From the IMG/VR virus record IMGVR_UViG_3300045999_000698, positions 1-27,381 of that record: DNA of 27,381 nt. One strand, written 5' to 3'. A program made the translations under genes and the position numbers. Position 1 is the stretch's first letter. Each line of letters starts with the position of its first letter. This document shows, one piece after another, positions 7,463-16,727 of the stretch. The notes under the pieces are model-generated. The model had not been told where the DNA came from. It saw nothing but the letters and a program-made list of their open reading frames with translations, and did no database searches. Source of the DNA: a virus.

Positions 7463-7999
7463 TTAACCATTAAAGCTTGGCATTGGAGGAAATGACGGTA
7501 AAGAAATATTAGAAGCTGAAGTTGGAATCGTGGGCCAAACAGCTTGAGTGATATCAGGTACGTCAAGCATACTTCTTAACTGTTGTCTAAAAGTTTTAAA
7601 ATCATTTTTAGCAACATCAGAGATTGGCGCATCACTTAATTGCGTAAAATCAGTCAACAAAAGATACTGATCTCTTGTCATTCTTATACTAGATTTGATT
7701 CTATTGATTCTTATTTCTTCTTCTGATGGTGTAACGTCAACTACAGTATAATTTTCTTGGCATGTTTTATTTTGTGTGTTTAGTGTCCATGATGTTTCTA
7801 TTTTTTGATGAATATTAATTGTTGGAAGCGGATCGCTATTTACAACCCAAAATCCTTCGTTGTTTCCAGACCATGATAAATCAGCTAATTTATCATCAGG
7901 TAACACAAAAATATTAGATATGTTTTTATAACTTGTAGGAAGCGGCGCTGGTGTAGAAACTATTTCGTTATTTACTACTAAAACGTATTTTTTATCCAT
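7463..7999 (-). CDS. Tail-fibre assembly chaperone-like protein (178 aa)
   Basis: The C-terminal part has the pattern typical of phage tail assembly chaperones that help fibres fold and trimerise: an Arg-rich helix with RMTRDQYLLLTDFTQLSDA (about residues 105-123), then KTFRQQLRSMLDVPD and AVWPTIP. This is the usual 'R..LL..TD....D......FRQ.LR......P......WP..P' layout. The N-terminal half is a variable beta domain (KKYVLVVNNEIVSTPAPLP), as is common in this group. It lies at the end of the adhesion operon, 1 nt after the coiled-coil protein and downstream of the fibre genes, where such chaperones normally sit. It probably acts in the cytoplasm on the giant fibre and is not in the virion. The family call is by motif recognition. 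Confidence 0.75.
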   Translation of the reverse strand: MDKKYVLVVNNEIVSTPAPLPTSYKNISNIFVLPDDKLADLSWSGNNEGFWVVNSDPLPTINIHQKIETSWTLNTQNKTCQENYTVVDVTPSEEEIRINRIKSSIRMTRDQYLLLTDFTQLSDAPISDVAKNDFKTFRQQLRSMLDVPDITQAVWPTIPTSASNISLPSFPPMPSFNG

Positions 8000-8000
8000 A

Positions 8001-8600
8001 TTATTTTATATATGTTATTTGTGGATTGATAAAGTTATTTAATAATGATTGTTTAAAATCTAATAGATTAGGAGCCATTGTTGTTCCTGCTTGGATATTA
8101 GCGCGAATGTTACCTTGGTTAATTCCAGTCTGTGCGCTCGCCATATCTTCAAAAGCTTGACGAGTTAAACGGCATTCCCAATAACGAGATTCGGCGGCTT
8201 CAATTTCGTCATATGTATAAATTTTGGGTAAACTATTTATTAATTGAACAATAGTTTTAATTTCTCGTTCTCTGAAGATCATATTTTCTTCCAACTGTCT
8301 CATAAAATATTGTTTCTTCATAGCTTCAAGAGTGTCAACTTCGTCGTTCTTGGCAAGTAATCTCTTTATTTCTATTTTCATTTTTTCTATTTCAAATATA
8401 TCACCAATAAATCCGTCGCGCATTGATTTAAGCTCCATCATCAATTGTAGAAACTTTCTTTCTGGCAAATCATGCTCTTGCATAACGAATCTCTCTAATT
8501 GGAAAGAAGTACGACCAGCAGTATATTTAGAAAAATCTATTTTACCAAGATCAAATTTATCGGTGAACTCTTTTAACTTAATGTCTAGAATATTATCCAT
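8001..8600 (-). CDS. Coiled-coil protein of the adhesion operon, function unknown (199 aa)
   Basis: I do not recognise the family. Residues about 45-110 are strongly charged and helical (EIEKMKIEIKRLL, then REREIKTIVQLIN) and probably form a coiled coil. A Tyr/Glu segment (YTYDEIEAAESRYWECRLTR) and a Gln/Asn-rich stretch (TGINQGNIRANIQAGTT) follow. There is no signal peptide, membrane segment or enzymatic motif. It sits between the Kelch-like protein and the fibre chaperone with gaps of 5 nt and 1 nt, so it is almost certainly translated with them. A structural linker or a second assembly factor for the fibres is plausible; neither is shown by the sequence. The start ATG follows an AT-repeat leader with no SD. 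Confidence 0.5.
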   Translation of the reverse strand: MDNILDIKLKEFTDKFDLGKIDFSKYTAGRTSFQLERFVMQEHDLPERKFLQLMMELKSMRDGFIGDIFEIEKMKIEIKRLLAKNDEVDTLEAMKKQYFMRQLEENMIFREREIKTIVQLINSLPKIYTYDEIEAAESRYWECRLTRQAFEDMASAQTGINQGNIRANIQAGTTMAPNLLDFKQSLLNNFINPQITYIK

Positions 8601-8605
8601 ATATA

Positions 8606-9565
8606 TTATGCGCCACTATTACTAGTTATCCACCCAGAATTTGTATCACCTGTAGTATAACTATTGTTAGTCCAAGTTTCTGTAGAAAAAGTAAGTTTAT
8701 GATAAACTCTATTTAATGTAAAATTTCTATATCCAGTCCATACATATCCAACAGTTGCTGTTGCGCTCGCTACTCCTTGAAATAATTGTAAACTACCTTC
8801 TGGACTATTTGTTCCTGTAGATTTAGTTTCGGTTGCAAAAGTTAATTTAATATTACTTGCGTTTGTTACCGTTGCTCCATTGGCTCTATATCCCCAAAGA
8901 GAATTTGAAAAAGCATATCCTTGAGCCATATTAGATGACTCAGTTATACTTGTGTTTGATGCTGTATCTGTATTCATTGCATACTTGTATATCGTATTTG
9001 TGCTTCCATTTCCTGTAGTATAACCACCTAAAATATATGCATTATTACTTTCATACATTCCAACACTAACATGTCGAGCGGCTGTAATTGCTGTAGCATT
9101 AGTAGCTGTATCGTTTGATGTTGTTATGTAAGTTGTGTCAGTTCTATATTGACCAAGTGAATCACTATAGCCGCCCATCATATATATACGCGACTTAGTA
9201 AGATGTGGCAAATTATTTGTCGCGCCTCTTCTTTCTACAGTAAAAGATACAACAGCAGTGCTTTGAGAATCACTTGCAGCAAGTATTTTATTTTTGGTTG
9301 TAATAAGACCAGATTGAAAACCGTTTATATGATAAATATTTGTAGAACTAAAACCTCCTGCTCCTTGAGATATTCTTGGACCAGTATTCGCATTTCTTGT
9401 GGACTCACTATCTGTACTAAAAGATATTGTTCTATTATATCCGACACCACTGTTTCCTCCTGTCACATCTCCAAATAAAAAATATGCAGATCCAAAACCA
9501 GTAACTTGAGTACTAGCTCCTATTGGAATAGTTTGAGCTTTAGTTGGTCCAAGAAATTTAATCAT
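8606..9565 (-). CDS. Kelch-like beta-propeller protein, probable receptor-binding or fibre-tip protein (319 aa)
   Basis: The sequence is rich in Ser, Thr, Asn and Gly with regularly spaced blade-like segments: SRIYMMGGYSDSLGQYRTDT, NNAYILGGYTTGNGSTNTIY and GYVWTGYRNFTLNRVYHKL. The hydrophobic-GGY pattern about every 50 residues is what Kelch-type beta-propellers show, though the key Kelch residues are only partly present. The N-terminus (MIKFLGPTKAQTIPIGA) has no signal peptide. It starts 6 nt after the giant fibre gene and is clearly co-transcribed with it. Fibre-distal proteins are often encoded right after the fibre and bind the host surface, so a tip or adhesin role is inferred. Alternatively it decorates the fibre shaft. 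Confidence 0.6.
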   Translation of the reverse strand: MIKFLGPTKAQTIPIGASTQVTGFGSAYFLFGDVTGGNSGVGYNRTISFSTDSESTRNANTGPRISQGAGGFSSTNIYHINGFQSGLITTKNKILAASDSQSTAVVSFTVERRGATNNLPHLTKSRIYMMGGYSDSLGQYRTDTTYITTSNDTATNATAITAARHVSVGMYESNNAYILGGYTTGNGSTNTIYKYAMNTDTASNTSITESSNMAQGYAFSNSLWGYRANGATVTNASNIKLTFATETKSTGTNSPEGSLQLFQGVASATATVGYVWTGYRNFTLNRVYHKLTFSTETWTNNSYTTGDTNSGWITSNSGA

Positions 9566-9571
9566 ATATTA

Positions 9572-12500
9572 TTATAGATTTTGACCTACAATGATTGCAT
9601 AAATATTAGTGCCGCCATCATAAGTAACAAATTGATAAATATCGCGTTTAGAACTTGCGGTTGTAAGAGTTGGGGCTGTACCTCCAGGCCATTTTACTGC
9701 GGCTGGCCAAGTTATTGAATAACCAACACCACCGCCAACTGTTACAATTGTCCACATATGAACAATACCGCTTGCTTGAATATTTGATAAAGTTAATGTT
9801 GTTATTGTTGCGGCGAGAGTTAATTCTGTTACGTTATATTGAGTATTAATTGTTGTTGAAGCTGTTGCAGATACAGCTACTCTTTCACCAAAAGTATTTC
9901 TTGTTCTTACTAATAATAAATTACTAGTAGAATTTGGATCTAAATAATAACCAGTATCATTGTTATCATAAAATATTGGCGCTCTCATATCAGCACTAGC
10001 AATTGCAACGCCACTTTGATTTACAGTAAATACATTAGATCCTCCTGAATTTCTATAAATAAGCAAATCAGCAGCTTGAATGTACCAATGATTTGAATGA
10101 TATTGTATTTTACCTGAAAATTCTCCATCCCAAGTTGAAGAATCAGATCTCCATGAACCAACTGTTCTCAATGATGTTGTTGAATTAGGATCAAGATAAT
10201 AGCCAGTATTATTACTATCGTAGAAAATTGGCGCTCTAAAAGAAGAAGCGACCCAATTATTTCCAGACATGTCTAATTCCCAACGATTTGCGGATGCGCT
10301 CCAGCCACCAATACGCATTATATTGTCTGGATCTAATCCCATATTAACAGCATAATATCCTCCACGATGGAATGACATACCTGCTGCACCAGCGTCATTT
10401 GAAAATGCTTGCAAAGCGTAATTGCTATTAGCTCCAACTGTAGATGTAGAGCCTTTATCAGATCTAAAATAATTTACGCCAGTTAATGTATTAGTAGTTC
10501 CAGTATAAACACCATTTGTAACAGTAGCAGCGTTGCCATCAATGCTTATTCCTGTTAATGTTTGACTTGCGGATGATCTATTAATTGCAACTGATGTTGT
10601 ACCAATAAACATCGTTTGATTAGTTGCGGCAGCACCTAACTCAGCAAGACTCCAAGAAACGCTTGCGCTACCATCTACTGATTTACCTGTTGAACCAATG
10701 GTTATTGTTCTTGCTGTACCCCAAGTAGCGGTGGTGATCGCAGCAGAACCATTAAAAGATGTTCCATTAATATTTCTTGCAGTTTGCAAAGTTGTGGCTG
10801 TAGTTGAATTTCCGCTTAAAGCAGCAGTAATTGTACCTGCTGAAAAATTACCAGAACTATCTCTTAAAACAATTGTATTTACTGTATTAGCTGTAGCAGA
10901 AGCATATCCATCCAATAAATCTGCATCTAATCCTGAACCAGCACCATCATTGTTATTATGCCAAAATCTATTCCAAGTTCCAGCGGTGCCATTTGTGGTC
11001 GTTCTAGTATAAATATCTCCTAGATTTCCACCAGTCATTCTTATAGCTAGAGTATTACTATAATAAGTGACAGGATCGCCATGACCCATACGAATAGCAT
11101 TATACCACTCTCCATCTGGATTTAATGTTGTATTGCCAGAAACTTGCCAATATTGCAATTTATTGCCACCTACATTCCCCGTATTAGAATCAACGCTTCC
11201 AGAACCTCCGCTTACACTTCCAGTAATAGTATTAGCTACAGTTAAACCAACAATATTACTTGTGCTATTTGGATCAACATAATAAGCTGTATTATTAATA
11301 TCATAAAACGATTGAGCGTAAATAGTATTTACAACTCTTACATTGCTGTCAAGACTTCCAACTGAAAAGATTTCTGTTCCATTACCAAAAGCATTATTGT
11401 AAAATCGTACGCCACCATAATTAGGATAGGCTCCTATTCTTATTCCAGTGTGCCAGTTTAATGCAAGCTTAGAATAATTCCCTCCGACATTCTCCATTGT
11501 GGTAAATATTCTATAATATCCGCTATTTTCATCTCCACCAAATGTTATACCATTACCAAACCCTTCACCCGCAGCAGAACTATATGGCGTTGAGCCAGTA
11601 GCGCCGAAATTTATTCTAGTAAATGTTTTTGCTCCTCCTATTGATTGATCTCCTGTAGTATAAACACCATTTGTAACAGTAGCAGAATTACCAGTACAAG
11701 AACCAGCAGTAGCTACTGTTTGAGATCCAATATTACCACTATGAATCATCTCTACCCAACTTCTTAAATTTGGCCAAGCGCTTCTCCAAAAAAATCTATT
11801 ATCAGCTTCTCCAGCACAAAGCATCTGGAAACCATATGCTTGTGAATTATTTACATGATTATAATGGAAACCCTGAAGTCCTACATAATGAGTTGAACCC
11901 CCTGGAGCATTTGCTGGGCTGCTCCAACTATCAATAAAACCAGAACCCCAATTAGAAAACATGACATTACAATCAACAGTACCATAACCCATTGTACCAT
12001 TACGATATAATGATGAACCATTATATCTATTAACATAAGGTGAATTGACATGCATTGAATTCATGTCATTATAAGACATAGTAAGAGTACTAAACTTGTT
12101 TAAGTTAGAAGTACCTGCGGGATCTAGATAAAAAGCTGTATCGTCACTATCGTAGAAAATTGGCGCACGAACATCAGATCTTACCGTTAATCCACCAAAT
12201 AAATGATTAGCAACAGTTGAAACTGTTGCACTAGTTGCTGCTCCTTGATTTCCTCTTACTTCTTGACCACTAGCAATTTCTATAGAATTAGCGGGTGTTG
12301 TTAATTGCTCAGTAAGAGAAGAATAATATATAGTTGGAGATCCAAGTTTACTTATAACTTTCCAAGTTTTATAAGATGACCATTCTGCTGCGGTTAACAA
12401 CCAAACATCATTGTTATTATCAACACGAATCAGTATTTGCATACTGTCTCCATTTAGTTTTTCTAACTTAACACTAAATGTTTGACTATTAAATGCAGAA

Positions 12501-15500
12501 ACAGAAAGTAGAGCGAGACCGAAAGGATTATAATTTACATCTGTTTTGTATGTTATTAATATGGCTGCATGTGTATTGCCACCACCAACATTTGCAATTT
12601 TTGTCCAATAAAAACTCATTGCACTTCCACTCCAGTAATAAGTATTACCAGAACCACCGGGAAGATTTTCTCTATTAGTTATACTTACTAAATTACTTCC
12701 ACTATTCGGATCTACATAGTAACTAGTATCATTACTATCATAGAATATTTGCGCTCTCATTGACGATCCATCAGCCAATGAATAATCTCCACCGACAACT
12801 CTTAATCTCCAATTACCATCTTGATTTAAAATTCCTACATGATTATTGGTATCTGCATAAAAATATCCACGAACTGTTCCGTTGTGTCCTCCAGTTCTTA
12901 ACCTTATTCCTTGTGCGCTTGCAGAACTTGCAATATTCCAATAATTAGCGCTATCAGAATAAAAATGTTGTCCAGTTGTTTCATTGTATAAACCATTACC
13001 ACTACTATTATTTCTGAACCAACCACCAGTATAATATTGCGCTGCTGTTATATTACCGGCTGCGGTAATGGCATTCAAGTTGCTTGTGCTAGCGGGATCA
13101 CAATAATAACCTGTATTGTCCCAATCATAAAAAAGTGTTCCACGAATATCGCCTGGAGTTCTAAAACTTCCTCCTCCCCACGCGCCTTTGAACACGCCAT
13201 TTTGTAGTATTAATAATCCGTGATCTGCTAAATTTGCAGCGACACCACCAAAATTGGGATGCGACCAAGCTAGTCCATATAAAGTGCCAACTCCTGTTCC
13301 ATCTGCGGTTAATTTATAAGAGTTACCCATTGCAAATACACCTTGCAATCTAGTAGCAGAATATAAACCAACTACAGTATTTCCATAATTGTCATCTATA
13401 TAAAAATCACCATTTGCTCTTGTTGCTTTTGTTGCGAGAGTTGTTGTTGCTGAATTTCCATCGATACTAACTCCAGTAAGAGTTTGAGAAGCTGATGATC
13501 TATTGATAGCAACAGACGTTGTACCAATGAACATTGTTTGATTAGTTGCTGCCGCACCTAATTCAGCAAGGTTCCAAGAAACGTTTGCGCTACCATCTAC
13601 GGATTTACCTGTGGAACCGATAGTCAATGTTCTTGCTGTACCCCAAGTTGCAGTGGTAATGGCAGCAGAACCGTTGAAAGAGGTTCCATTGATGTTTCTA
13701 GCTGTTTGTAGTATTGTCGCTGTTGCCGCATTACCAGTACATGAAGCAGAGCTTCCACCAGCATTACCTGTGATGCTTCCAGTTATTGTATTTACTACGG
13801 TTAAACCAACTAAATTACTAGTACTCGCAGCATCAATATAATAAGAAGTATTATCACTATCATAAAAAATAGGCGCTCTAAAACTATATCCAGATTGAAT
13901 ATAACCACTTGAATACGCAATCATATTTGTTATTTGTGTACCTCCTGCTTTTGTCCAAAAATGTAAATTACCAGTAGCCCAACCATTTGCAGTACCCGCT
14001 GTCTTTTGAGCGGCCAAACCTGCAATACTTACCGTATTTCCAGCACCAGCGGCTTCTCTACTACCCATCGATAATTTTGTCCAAGTGTTATTTGTGCCAT
14101 TTAAATTGTAAATAAATAATCCTACAGGAGCTTGATCAATTGCTCCAGTAGCTGAATTATCTTTTCTTATTATTAATGGAGGAGATTGCAAATAACTACT
14201 ACTAGCATCAACATAAGAATCATACATCTGAACATTGTTGCTAGAAGTTAATCCGCCAATACCCATCGAAGAAATTAACGAAAAACTAGCAGGATCAATA
14301 TAATAAGTAGTATCACCACTGTCGTAAAAAATAGGCGCACGAAAATCACTTGATGCAAATCCAGTTCCACCGACATGTAAACTAAAAGAAGCGTAATTAT
14401 CACCACCAGTTGTTGTTCTTATATTACCAGAAGAATCTATAGTAAACACTCCAGAATCACTATTGTTTCTGAATATAAAATTATTAGCTGTTTTTACATA
14501 TGTAGTGCCGCTGCTTTCAAAATAAAATCTTCCTTTGCCTTCTACTGATGTATGCCAAACTCCTGTAGCAGCATTCATATTATTCAAAGTAGATAAACTC
14601 AAAGCATTTATAACAGAAGTGCCTGCTGCATTTATGTAAAAAGCGGTATTATCTGAATCGTAGTATATTGGCGAACGAATATCTGTTGATGCAGTGACCA
14701 CACCAGTGCCAGTATTAATAGAAAATACTGAAGATCCATAATAATTAGAAAAACTTGGATCTTGAGCGTTACCTTCCCAAATTTGCCTCTTGAAAGTAAA
14801 AGTAGTTGGTCCAGAGTTTGCACCATACAACATTATTTCTTGCAAATTATCACCAGCACCAATTGGCATAATGCCGCCAGATTCACTACCATTACCGAAA
14901 CCAAGACCATAAGGAGCAGGACGATCTCCAGTTGTTCTATACATTGCTGGAGGACAGAATCCTCTTATTTCTAAGAATGTAGGACCACTTGGAGAAACTA
15001 ATCCTGTGACTGTTTCTATATCTACATTTGACGAATTTTTTGATCTACGAGATCCAACTGTATAAGCCAATGTTCCAAAAGTCATTGTTCCTGCAACAGT
15101 AAGATTATTTAAATTACTAGTGCTTGCTGGATCGCAATAATAAGCAGTATTTCCTGCGTCATAAAATGTATTAGCATATAAAGATCCTGTACTAGATTGT
15201 ATGTATACTGATGCACAAGAATAAGCTAATGTTGTTGAAGTTCCAGCGCCCCAAAGAACTGGGTATGCTGTAGAGTCGGTTCTACTTGGCGAATAAGTTA
15301 CTGTACCTGAATTACCATCAATATTTATACCAGTTAAACTTTGAGAAGCAGATCCTCTATTTAAAGCTATTGCAGTTGTTCCTATATAAACCGTACTATT
15401 TCCTAAAACACCTGATGGAATCGTTCCGCTAAGATTTCCTGCTGTTAAAGTAGATGCTGTTGTTAATGCGGTATTTCCACCAACAGTCAAAGCATTTAAA

Positions 15501-16723
15501 ACAGATGTACCAGCGGCATCAATATAATATGCAGTATTGTTAGAGTCGTAAAAAATAGGAGCGCGAACTGAACCGTTTGCATAAACAATTCCTGAACCTA
15601 CACTTCCTACTCCATAACCAGTTCCTAAACTTAATCCTACTCCAATATTATTATTGAAAGTGAAATTACCCCAACCATCGGATCTAAATAAACCTTCTTG
15701 AGTAACATCGGTTCTTGTGGTTCTTATTATAGATCCTTCGTTATCCTTAACATAGTAAACATAATTTCCAGCACTATCTGCGCCTAATTTTATATTACCA
15801 CGAACATCTAATACCTGAGTAGGACTTACAGTACCTATACCAACATTACCACTAGAAAGAATACTAAATCTATCAAGAAAACTACCACCATGATTAAATG
15901 TATAATGTAAACCAGAAGTATTTGTAGCGCCAGTCTGAACAAATTTTATATCAAGCATTGCATTTGCAGTTCCACCGTTTGGATTTACTCTAAATCCTAA
16001 AACAGCCATTGCATTTGTTGTCGAACTTTCGTTAACAATAGATAGCATTCTATCTGTATCACCAACATCAGTATTAGCTGCGAAAGTACTATTATCTGTA
16101 AATCCAACAGTTAAACCAGAAGTCGATCTAGAAGCCGCACCACCAATTCTTGTACTAGCTGCTACTATTAATGCATTTAAATTACTAGTACTTGCGGCAT
16201 CTAAATAATAACCAGTATTATCACTATCATAAAAGATTGGTGATCTAAAAGATCCTGGCTCTAATGTATAATTACTATATTTTGATAATTCACCAGTCGT
16301 AGCTCCACCACCAAAAATTCTTGTTAACGCAGAAGTGCTTCCTGAATTACCATAACCTATATACATACCATCTGTAGTAGCATTATTACGCATAACTCTC
16401 ATGTTAGCGTATACATCGCTACTTGCTGTATCAAACGCACTAAATATTCTTAAACTAGATAAATTAGAAACACTGTTTGGATTAACATAATAAGCAGTGT
16501 CGTTGGAATCATAAAAAATAGGAGCGCGAAAATCAGAACCCGCTGACACAGTTCCATTATCATAAAAGACAGTATTGTTGGCGTCATTGGCATTTCTTAT
16601 GACAAAGACAGTGCTACCATTTGTAGTTAATGCTTTTATATCTAATCTGAACCCAGGATTGATATTTCCTATACCGACGTTGCCGCTTGAATTTTTAAAT
16701 GTTGGATAATATGTAATAGGCAT
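9572..16723 (-). CDS. Giant tail fibre protein with repeated 'FYD..NT.YY.DP' modules (2383 aa)
   Basis: At 7.2 kb this is the largest gene here. It begins with SSGNVGIGNINPGFRLDI, a motif of phage fibres and large adhesins, and has SSGNVGIGTVSPTQVLDV again about residue 290. Thirteen copies of a roughly 25-residue module (variants of SFRAPIFYDSNNTGYYLDP, usually followed by STSNL) are spread over the whole length at irregular 80-360 residue intervals. Other fibre motifs are SGLDADLLDG and NTIVLRDSSGNF (about 10840-10985), MIHSGNIGSQ, and TTGDQSIGGAKTF. The C-terminus (VGYSITWPAAVKWPGGT) looks like a beta-rich end domain. I see no S74 self-cleaving chaperone, matching the separate chaperone gene downstream. 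It probably forms a trimeric fibre for host binding. The start is 4 nt after the collagen-like gene. Confidence 0.85.
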   Translation of the reverse strand: MPITYYPTFKNSSGNVGIGNINPGFRLDIKALTTNGSTVFVIRNANDANNTVFYDNGTVSAGSDFRAPIFYDSNDTAYYVNPNSVSNLSSLRIFSAFDTASSDVYANMRVMRNNATTDGMYIGYGNSGSTSALTRIFGGGATTGELSKYSNYTLEPGSFRSPIFYDSDNTGYYLDAASTSNLNALIVAASTRIGGAASRSTSGLTVGFTDNSTFAANTDVGDTDRMLSIVNESSTTNAMAVLGFRVNPNGGTANAMLDIKFVQTGATNTSGLHYTFNHGGSFLDRFSILSSGNVGIGTVSPTQVLDVRGNIKLGADSAGNYVYYVKDNEGSIIRTTRTDVTQEGLFRSDGWGNFTFNNNIGVGLSLGTGYGVGSVGSGIVYANGSVRAPIFYDSNNTAYYIDAAGTSVLNALTVGGNTALTTASTLTAGNLSGTIPSGVLGNSTVYIGTTAIALNRGSASQSLTGINIDGNSGTVTYSPSRTDSTAYPVLWGAGTSTTLAYSCASVYIQSSTGSLYANTFYDAGNTAYYCDPASTSNLNNLTVAGTMTFGTLAYTVGSRRSKNSSNVDIETVTGLVSPSGPTFLEIRGFCPPAMYRTTGDRPAPYGLGFGNGSESGGIMPIGAGDNLQEIMLYGANSGPTTFTFKRQIWEGNAQDPSFSNYYGSSVFSINTGTGVVTASTDIRSPIYYDSDNTAFYINAAGTSVINALSLSTLNNMNAATGVWHTSVEGKGRFYFESSGTTYVKTANNFIFRNNSDSGVFTIDSSGNIRTTTGGDNYASFSLHVGGTGFASSDFRAPIFYDSGDTTYYIDPASFSLISSMGIGGLTSSNNVQMYDSYVDASSSYLQSPPLIIRKDNSATGAIDQAPVGLFIYNLNGTNNTWTKLSMGSREAAGAGNTVSIAGLAAQKTAGTANGWATGNLHFWTKAGGTQITNMIAYSSGYIQSGYSFRAPIFYDSDNTSYYIDAASTSNLVGLTVVNTITGSITGNAGGSSASCTGNAATATILQTARNINGTSFNGSAAITTATWGTARTLTIGSTGKSVDGSANVSWNLAELGAAATNQTMFIGTTSVAINRSSASQTLTGVSIDGNSATTTLATKATRANGDFYIDDNYGNTVVGLYSATRLQGVFAMGNSYKLTADGTGVGTLYGLAWSHPNFGGVAANLADHGLLILQNGVFKGAWGGGSFRTPGDIRGTLFYDWDNTGYYCDPASTSNLNAITAAGNITAAQYYTGGWFRNNSSGNGLYNETTGQHFYSDSANYWNIASSASAQGIRLRTGGHNGTVRGYFYADTNNHVGILNQDGNWRLRVVGGDYSLADGSSMRAQIFYDSNDTSYYVDPNSGSNLVSITNRENLPGGSGNTYYWSGSAMSFYWTKIANVGGGNTHAAILITYKTDVNYNPFGLALLSVSAFNSQTFSVKLEKLNGDSMQILIRVDNNNDVWLLTAAEWSSYKTWKVISKLGSPTIYYSSLTEQLTTPANSIEIASGQEVRGNQGAATSATVSTVANHLFGGLTVRSDVRAPIFYDSDDTAFYLDPAGTSNLNKFSTLTMSYNDMNSMHVNSPYVNRYNGSSLYRNGTMGYGTVDCNVMFSNWGSGFIDSWSSPANAPGGSTHYVGLQGFHYNHVNNSQAYGFQMLCAGEADNRFFWRSAWPNLRSWVEMIHSGNIGSQTVATAGSCTGNSATVTNGVYTTGDQSIGGAKTFTRINFGATGSTPYSSAAGEGFGNGITFGGDENSGYYRIFTTMENVGGNYSKLALNWHTGIRIGAYPNYGGVRFYNNAFGNGTEIFSVGSLDSNVRVVNTIYAQSFYDINNTAYYVDPNSTSNIVGLTVANTITGSVSGGSGSVDSNTGNVGGNKLQYWQVSGNTTLNPDGEWYNAIRMGHGDPVTYYSNTLAIRMTGGNLGDIYTRTTTNGTAGTWNRFWHNNNDGAGSGLDADLLDGYASATANTVNTIVLRDSSGNFSAGTITAALSGNSTTATTLQTARNINGTSFNGSAAITTATWGTARTITIGSTGKSVDGSASVSWSLAELGAAATNQTMFIGTTSVAINRSSASQTLTGISIDGNAATVTNGVYTGTTNTLTGVNYFRSDKGSTSTVGANSNYALQAFSNDAGAAGMSFHRGGYYAVNMGLDPDNIMRIGGWSASANRWELDMSGNNWVASSFRAPIFYDSNNTGYYLDPNSTTSLRTVGSWRSDSSTWDGEFSGKIQYHSNHWYIQAADLLIYRNSGGSNVFTVNQSGVAIASADMRAPIFYDNNDTGYYLDPNSTSNLLLVRTRNTFGERVAVSATASTTINTQYNVTELTLAATITTLTLSNIQASGIVHMWTIVTVGGGVGYSITWPAAVKWPGGTAPTLTTASSKRDIYQFVTYDGGTNIYAIIVGQNL
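10520..10786 (-). repeat. Duplicated 89-residue fibre module, copy B
   Basis: Runs from QTARNINGTSFNGSAAITTA to GISIDGNAATV. It matches copy A (13442-13708) at about 83 of 89 residues by eye, while many third codon positions differ. A shorter, more diverged relative lies at about 15301-15399 (VYIGTTAIALNRGSASQSL). Confidence 0.85.
13442..13708 (-). repeat. Duplicated 89-residue fibre module, copy A
   Basis: N-proximal copy of the module, from QTARNINGTSFNGSAAITTA to GVSIDGNSATT. Differences from copy B at protein level are mostly conservative (Leu/Ile, Asn/Ser, Val/Ile, Ser/Ala). Most DNA differences are synonymous, pointing to old duplication or separate acquisition under purifying selection. 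Confidence 0.85.
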
Positions 16724-16727
16724 ATTG

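Larger units (their letters stand above)
9945..16535 (-). repeat. 13 dispersed copies of the FYD-NT-YY-DP fibre repeat
   Basis: Approximate centres on the window: 9970, 10210, 11295, 12150, 12730, 13115, 13845, 14310, 14655, 15140, 15530, 16210 and 16500. The shared core is FYD, 4-6 residues, YY or FY, then DP/DA and often STSNL. Copies differ in DNA and are separated by unrelated fibre sequence, so this is a protein-level repeat, not a tandem DNA array. Confidence 0.9.

Noticed and set aside
9572-16723. Diversity-generating retroelement target in the fibre or Kelch-like gene
   Set aside because: No reverse transcriptase and no template repeat with adenine-specific differences were seen in the window, and differences between fibre repeats are mainly synonymous.
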